Below are positions 59,201-64,000 of a DNA stretch of 64,000 nucleotides, one piece after another; the first letter of the stretch is position 1; each line of letters starts with the position of its first letter. The notes beneath the pieces were generated by a model. The model searched no databases and was not told the origin of the DNA. It saw only the letters and a program-made list of their open reading frames with translations. A program made the position numbers and the translations under genes. This DNA is from Pohlia nutans (lineage: Eukaryota; Streptophyta; Bryopsida; Bryales; Mniaceae): assembly GCA_022496805.1 (NCBI GenBank), contig CM040089.1, forward strand, positions 36,998,372 to 37,062,371, written 5' to 3'.

Positions 59201-60488
59201 CTTTTGCCCCAGTGGTGAAATGGAACACTTTGCGAGGCATCGTTGCTTTGGCGGGAGACAACGGATGGCAAATTTTCCACATGGATGTCAAGACGGCATT
59301 TCTCCATGGCGAAATTCACGAAGAAATTTTTGTCACTCCTCCCCCAGACTTCGACATTTCTCCACACGAGAATCATGTTCGCAAGCTGAAAAAGGCCCTT
59401 TACGGCCTCAAGCAAGCGCCACGGGCTTGGTATACCAGGTTTGACAATTTTCTACTCCGTCAAGGCCTGTCCAAGTCCTCCGCTGATCAAAATTTATATG
59501 TTCATATAGCGCAAGACAAGGTGACTTTGCTATTACTGTACGTCGATGACGTGTATATCACAGGCAACGACCCCAGCCAGATTGCTCTGCTTCGTGCAGC
59601 AGTCTCCCAGGAATTTGATATCTCCGATCTAGGGCAGCTATCCTTCTCATCAGGGATTGAGTTTCTGTTTCAGTCTTCTGGTATTCTCCTCATCCAACGC
59701 CAATACGTGGAAGACATGCTCTCGGAATTTGGCCTGGCCAAATGCCGCCCTGTTGCCACTCCGATGCTGGAGAAGACCAAGCTGGAACCGGAGATGGCCT
59801 CTCCGCCCTCAGATCCGACACTATACCAAAGGATGGTGGGTAAGTTGATTTTCCTTACCCACACTCGTCCTGATATTTCTTTTGCCGTTAGTACCCTCAG
59901 TCGTTTCATGACAAAGCCGCTTGCAATTCATGCGCAAGCGGTCATACATCTCTATCGGTACCTTCGTGGCACGACAAACTTCGCCCTGCAGTATCAGCGA
60001 GGGGAGGAAAACCGATTGTTCGGATTCACTGATTCTGACTGGACGGGAGATATCAGAGACTGAAAATCCACCACAGGATATGTATTCATGCTAGGCAACA
60101 GTCCTATCATTTGGAACAGTAGAAAGCAACCGACGGTGGCACTATCCTCAACAGAAGCTGAGTATATGTCCTCACAGAGGGAGCGAAAGAGGCCATCTGG
60201 CTAAGGAGATTGTTCAACGAACTTGACTCACAAAGTTCTCAAAGTTCCACGCAGATTTTTGGGGACAATCAAGGAAGTATCAATCTTGTCCACAACCCAG
60301 TTTATCATGGCCGCACCAAGCATATTGAGGTAAGGCATCACTTTATACGCGAAAAAATAGTATCTGGAGAAATTAAGCTTGATTACATATCCACAATAGA
60401 TCAAGTAGCAAACATCTTCACTAAAGCTCTAGGTAAGATAGCTTTCGAAAGGCTAAGGGACAAGCTAGGTTTAGTAAAAATAGACTAG
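56217..60488 (+). pseudogene. copia gag-pol polyprotein, broken
   Basis: Order of parts: gag N-terminus (YSVWSFRLRNML) at 56217; nucleocapsid zinc knuckle CHYCGGRDHWLRNC near 56930; protease DSGASKHVTGS near 57160; pre-integrase LWHDRLGHPS near 57575; integrase with HSDLCGPM, DRGGEY and HQNGVVERKN (57800-58120); reverse transcriptase from about 58990, with WQIFHMDVKTAFLHGE and the active-site LLLYVDDVYITG near 59540; RNase H with FTDSDWTGD and STEAEYMS, ending at the stop at 60486-60488. Breaks: a frameshift in gag near 56360, stops near 56486 and 57602, a frameshift in reverse transcriptase near 59163, a stop at 60061 and a frameshift near 60165. It cannot encode an intact polyprotein. Recent movement, if the LTR similarity is right, would have needed enzymes from another copy. 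Confidence 0.9.
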
Positions 60489-61199
60489 TCACAAATCGTA
60501 ATATTCAGGGTTGTCCATCACATCTGGAGGGCAACCGTCTATTACTACATAGAATGGTAGTTTCCTCTCTCCTAGTCTAGTATATCTTATCCTATTCTCC
60601 ATCTCTTCCATATTTTCTGCCATTAGCTCTCTAAAATTAGCCAACTCTTTCTGGTAGCGTTCTGCTATAGACACAACAACATTCCTATTTAGAACAGAAT
60701 AGCCATAGTACCCAGGCCAGTCTAACTGTAGAAATTTCAAGGCACTCCACTCCACAGTGGTACTCAAGAATCGACGCCACGAAATATTCACACCACGAAG
60801 TTGACAAAGTAACAGCATTGAAGGAGGATCTATCAAGCGCGGCCATACATTCTCCCGCACTATCACGTCTGGCAGAGAGGGAATAAGACTACCGCTGGAA
60901 CCTGAAGGGCCACCCAACTCAACTGAAGAAGAACCAGTCTGATCTCAACCGACAGAAGTCTCACTAGGTGAACCCGCCGAAGGATCAGTCACACCGTTCG
61001 CTAGGGAATCAAGGAACCAGTCCTCGAGATGACCTAGAACCGCATCTGCGAACTTCTGAAGCAACAAGATGAACAGCCACAGCAAAAGGAGAAAAGTTTG
61101 CCAGAGGGACAGATCCCTCGCCACAGATTCATAGAAGCTCTTCATCAAATGACGATGAGGAGGAGACATCTTATCTAGTCGAGAGAGCGTCCAGAACAA
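60489..61199 (-). CDS. antisense F-box-like ORF inside the copia element
   Basis: The frame is open on the minus strand from Met at 61199 to a stop at 60489-60491, interrupted by one TGA (60945-60947), so 236 codons with one nonsense codon. The first part has a hydrophobic segment (LSLWQTFLLLLWLFILLLQK), followed by a Ser/Gly-rich linker. Downstream of the TGA comes LPDVIVRENVWPRL, then LLCQLRGVNISWRRF and VEWSALKFLQLDWPGY, the pattern of an F-box helix pair, which binds Skp1/ASK in SCF ubiquitin ligases. The C-terminus is rich in charged helix (RYQKELANFRELMAENMEEM). Its stop touches the pol stop tail to tail. Transcription would have to come from the 3' LTR antisense strand or an internal promoter. 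It was probably captured from a host gene. The F-box call is from pattern memory. Confidence 0.6.
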
Positions 61200-61216
61200 G
61201 GAGCAGGACCTTTCTG

Positions 61217-61229
61217 GAACGAGGGGGGG
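61217..61229 (+). other. polypurine tract
   Basis: GGAACGAGGGGGG directly precedes the TG of the 3' LTR; this is the usual site for plus-strand DNA priming. Confidence 0.85.
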
Positions 61230-61517
61230 TGTTGGACTAGATAAAACCAGTCAAGCACTTAAAGCTTGACATACTGACAACTGTCATCTTGGAAGTTGGG
61301 ACCAACGTTCTAGCTGACAAGATACGGTATCAGACCGTATCAGAAGTATAACCGGCGGCTGGGATATCTACTGCGTATCCTGGCTACCATATCCCAGCCG
61401 ATACTGAGAAGTTAATTAGGTTGAAGCCTTGAAGCTTCATGCACTGCGTATATAATCAGGCTTGTAGTTAGGACATATTATCTGACTTTTAGGCTCCTTG
61501 GATTAGCGATTACTTCA
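61230..61517 (+). repeat. 3' LTR
   Basis: TGTTGGACTAGATAAAACC to CGATTACTTCA, 288 bp. It differs from the 5' LTR at three bases in the first 20 and at one further base (TTCTAGCTG versus TTCTGGCTG). Confidence 0.95.
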
Positions 61518-63095
61518 CATATTTGGGAGCACCCGAAGTGAATGCATACAAACTCACAGCAAACTAACAGCAAATTTCCTTATATGAGGACCTTGTTCTC
61601 TACTACAGTGTCCGACATCTATATATATTATTCAATCCTGGTCACCGAAAGGCTAGGCGGCACGAATGCACGCAGTGTAATTCCAAGTGACACAAGGATT
61701 CGATGGGACAGAATCTCAAGTAATAATGCAGGGTGCACTGTCTTCTTCTCAAGGCAAGTGAACCTTCTATCGCATTCTTTGAAGATGAAAGGCCTGCCTG
61801 TTATAATTGCCAGCAATAACAGCACTTGTTGATACATTTGCAGAGCTTTATCACCTGGCCTCCGTATCAGTTGCTTTCAAGAGACTTAGTTTCACAGTAC
61901 CGATATATCCTCGATCGCCACAACCAACTAAAACTGTCAACTCACATAGCGTGGATCGTTCCCCATCTATCTGACATCTTGTTGTGAGCTTCGATCGTTG
62001 TGTCCGCAGTTGGTACATCTCTGTCCCTCGCGCTTGAATGGGTTCTCTGCAATACAGCCATGGTTGGTTTTCCTTAACCATATGTAATTAAGTGAGATAT
62101 TGAAACTTTGATGTCCTGTTAGCAAGTGTCTGTGAACGTGAACCCAATGCGGCACGAGCTTGTGATGAGGCGAAGCGAACAGTTTTGCAATTTTTGTTCA
62201 TATATAGGGACGTCTGATTGCTAACGAGAGATTCTTCAATGTGCGGAGGGATTGGAGGTTCTTTAATTTCCTTGAATTGAAGATAGCTGGAGTGGTAACA
62301 GCGCTGTTGTGGATTTGTATAGTTGAGTTTTGAAAGAAATTTGGGATTTGCTGTTGAGTGTTGCTCCTCGTCTCAGTAAGCCGAGGTTCAGCACCCAGTG
62401 CAGGGGCTTTGACGAAAAAGCACATTCATTGTTTGTGTCAAACAATGAATTGTATCAAGATGGTGGGGTCATCAATAATTTGAATTTATTAATACAGATA
62501 CGGGGAATTAACATTTTTCTGTAAATATGGAATGCATGACACAAAGTACAAAACCTGCGGGACTGTTGCTAGCGAACTCAATTATCGCACTTGTGAAGTT
62601 ATGAGAAGGAAATTAAAGCAAGGTGACCGGGAAGACGACCTGTCTGTCATGTGCGAAAATACAGCAGAAAATAACTGCTGGCTAATTTTATTGAAGCCAA
62701 GTTTCAAATAATTGCGATATTATGCAGAGAATTAGCTAGCACACAATGTTGCTCTTTTTGTTCCAGAGTCTCTAGCTGACTCTGAAGGTGCTGTATCCAT
62801 CAACAGAGCAAGAGATTTCACAACTCATTGGCATGAACACACAGTCTAAAAGTACAATTGCAAATACGCATTTCACTTCAATCTGGATAATGAGTCTAGC
62901 TATGGTTTCAGTAGCAACACGTTTGAATATTCTTCGGTTCAGCTGCTACGTACCAGCTGTTGGCCAAATCATAGCAAACCAAATCACATCATCCAACTAT
63001 GCATATTCCTCAGTACACATGATCAGAAATATATACTAAAACACACAATGGAGTTTGAAGCTCTGTAACGTCAATTCCAAAACGAACGAGTTCCA
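61518..63095. other. intergenic, no gene recognised
   Basis: Short frames on both strands have no recognisable domains. The upstream F-box half expected for the kelch relic at 54702-55800 was not found here. The right end probably includes the 3' untranslated region of the cysteine-rich protein gene. Confidence 0.45.
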
Positions 63096-63596
63096 CTATG
63101 ATCCGTATCGTTCACCACGCATCAAGCAGATCCGCTTGAATCCGTAGAACTTGGGATTGGGGTACACGAGAGCCTCAATGCCGTGCTTCCCTTTGCCACA
63201 GGACTGACCCGTGACCACAACCGTGGCGATGAAGCCAATCTTCTTGAGGTCAGATTTGCTCACCACATAGGCAACCTCGCCAATCTCGACAGTCAGAAAC
63301 TGAAGCGGGAACAACGCCTTCTCCACTGTCAGCGTAAGCTTGGCCTTGCTCTTGATCACCACGCCAGGCACTAACTTGCACAGAGCAGGGCAGAAACACG
63401 GCGGCTGCTCACACGGCGCTCGGATGCACTGGATCTGGAGGCACTTGCAGGGCTCGCAGATGGGCGGGACGAAGACGACGATGCTGCAGTTGCGCTTGTT
63501 CACGACCTCCAGGGCCTGGCAGCTGCCGGTCGTCGACAGCAGGGTCACCGCAACGAGAAGCGCTGCGAGACTCAATCCTCTGTAGAAAGTCGCCAT
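63096..63596 (-). CDS. small secreted cysteine-rich protein
   Basis: An intron-less frame of 166 aa from the Met at 63596 (a Met seven codons upstream, at 63617, is also in frame). I chose the inner Met because MATFYRGLSLAALLVAVTLL gives a clean signal peptide, with likely cleavage near GSCQA. A dense cysteine block follows: CEPCKCLQIQC, then CEQPPCFCPALC, about ten Cys within 45 residues. The C-terminal half is a beta-rich stretch (KAKLTLTVEKALFPLQFLTV) with a further Cys pair, in SCGKG and RICLMRG. Secretion to the cell wall or apoplast is inferred. I do not recognise the family, and nothing indicates an enzymatic role. Confidence 0.7.
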   Translation of the reverse strand: MATFYRGLSLAALLVAVTLLSTTGSCQALEVVNKRNCSIVVFVPPICEPCKCLQIQCIRAPCEQPPCFCPALCKLVPGVVIKSKAKLTLTVEKALFPLQFLTVEIGEVAYVVSKSDLKKIGFIATVVVTGQSCGKGKHGIEALVYPNPKFYGFKRICLMRGERYGS

Positions 63597-63617
63597 GGCA
63601 ATGCGGGTACGGTACAC

Positions 63618-64000
63618 TAACTTGCGGGTGAGCTCAAGTGTCTCTCGGAATTATTCCCGGTTAAGAAATGCTTCGTCGTTTACATACTGGAGGCTCCCTG
63701 AAATACCGGTGTCACAAGATCGGCTGTGAATGGAACGTGGATCACGATGCATACCTGTAGCACGTTTGACTTTGGTTTTCACACCACTGGGTTAAGAAGA
63801 AGCCTCGATCTCGAGCCCTACTCATTCACACTTTTTCACTTCACGGGGGAGGTAGTGTAGCTTGTGTTACAGTGCATTGCCACCTCTCTAGCTTGGGTAG
63901 GAAATTCGGACGTACTGCACAGTACTGCACAAAACCAACACTCCACCTAAACTGCTACACTCACCGGGTATACTCTACATTATGTAGGTGCCATAATCAT
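63618..64000. other. upstream region of the cysteine-rich protein gene
   Basis: Probably 5' untranslated region and promoter on the minus strand. No TATA box could be fixed. No other gene seen before the window ends. Confidence 0.4.

Larger units (their letters stand above)
55814..61517 (+). mobile_element. Ty1/copia LTR retrotransposon with antisense extra ORF
   Basis: A full-length 5.7-kb element: 288-bp LTRs at 55814-56101 and 61230-61517, a tRNA-iMet primer site, gag-pol in copia order (integrase before reverse transcriptase), a polypurine tract, and about 740 bp between pol and the 3' LTR that carry an antisense F-box-like ORF. The LTRs differ at four positions as I count, which suggests a recent insertion. 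Flanking pentamers CATTC and CATAT match at only three positions, so the TSD is not clean. It sits at the 5' edge of a minus-strand kelch relic. Confidence 0.92.

Noticed and set aside
55809..61522. A perfect 5-bp TSD for the copia element
   Set aside because: The flanks CATTC and CATAT agree at three of five positions only, so I do not claim a TSD.
1..64000. CRISPR arrays, bacterial operons or phage genes
   Set aside because: The direct repeats seen are minisatellites or transposon copies without regular spacers. Introns, snRNA and plant LTR signals show a eukaryotic plant sequence.

Overview
The window looks like nuclear DNA of a land plant, most likely a seedless one (moss-like). It has an intron-rich XPG/UVH3-type nuclease gene of plant architecture, TKL-type kinases with an HGDLKP catalytic loop, a Ty1/copia element primed by initiator-tRNA(Met), F-box/kelch relics and many TIR-bearing miniature transposons. 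The lineage is inference from recalled family resemblance. The DNA is AT-rich and gene-poor: four or five credible genes in 64 kb.

Layout. 1-4.3 kb: a chain of short elements bounded by TTAA, one junction interrupted by an 8-bp-TSD element. 4.9-9.5 kb: a 4.6-kb DNA transposon with related TIRs, carrying a broken DUF7869-like (transposase-like) ORF. 9.8-11.6 kb: a minus-strand kinase relic split by two insertions. 13.5-21.9 kb: two divergent kinase genes. The minus-strand kinase has a probable C-terminal membrane-anchor exon. The plus-strand gene appears to join an HGD kinase, a pseudokinase, a truncated third kinase start and a HeLo/MLKL-like helical region. 25.9-34.8 kb: a 17-exon XPG/UVH3 DNA-repair endonuclease gene (minus) whose proposed exons sum to an open frame of 1704 codons. 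35-38.7 kb: MITEs and a LINE RNase H relic. 39.0-40.0 kb: a Myb/SANT (trihelix-like) protein gene. 40-51.5 kb: MITE-rich, with two of the three copies of a 1.2-1.3 kb near-palindromic element. 51.7-54 kb: an inverted duplication around two truncated U2 snRNA relics. 54.7-55.8 kb: a kelch/F-box-C-terminus relic. 55.8-61.5 kb: a complete but broken Ty1/copia element holding an extra antisense F-box-like ORF between pol and the 3' LTR. 63.1-63.6 kb: a small secreted cysteine-rich protein gene.

How things fit together. The kinases and their relic form one locally expanded family; the relic's parts align with the pseudokinase of the plus-strand gene. The repair nuclease appears intact and probably acts in nucleotide-excision repair. 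Most remaining DNA comes from at least six families of small DNA transposons, several identified directly by target-site duplications: 8 bp, 4 bp, TA, and TTAA. The TTAA-bounded families with CCC(C/T) ends resemble piggyBac/Kolobok-type termini and are the least expected content for a plant.
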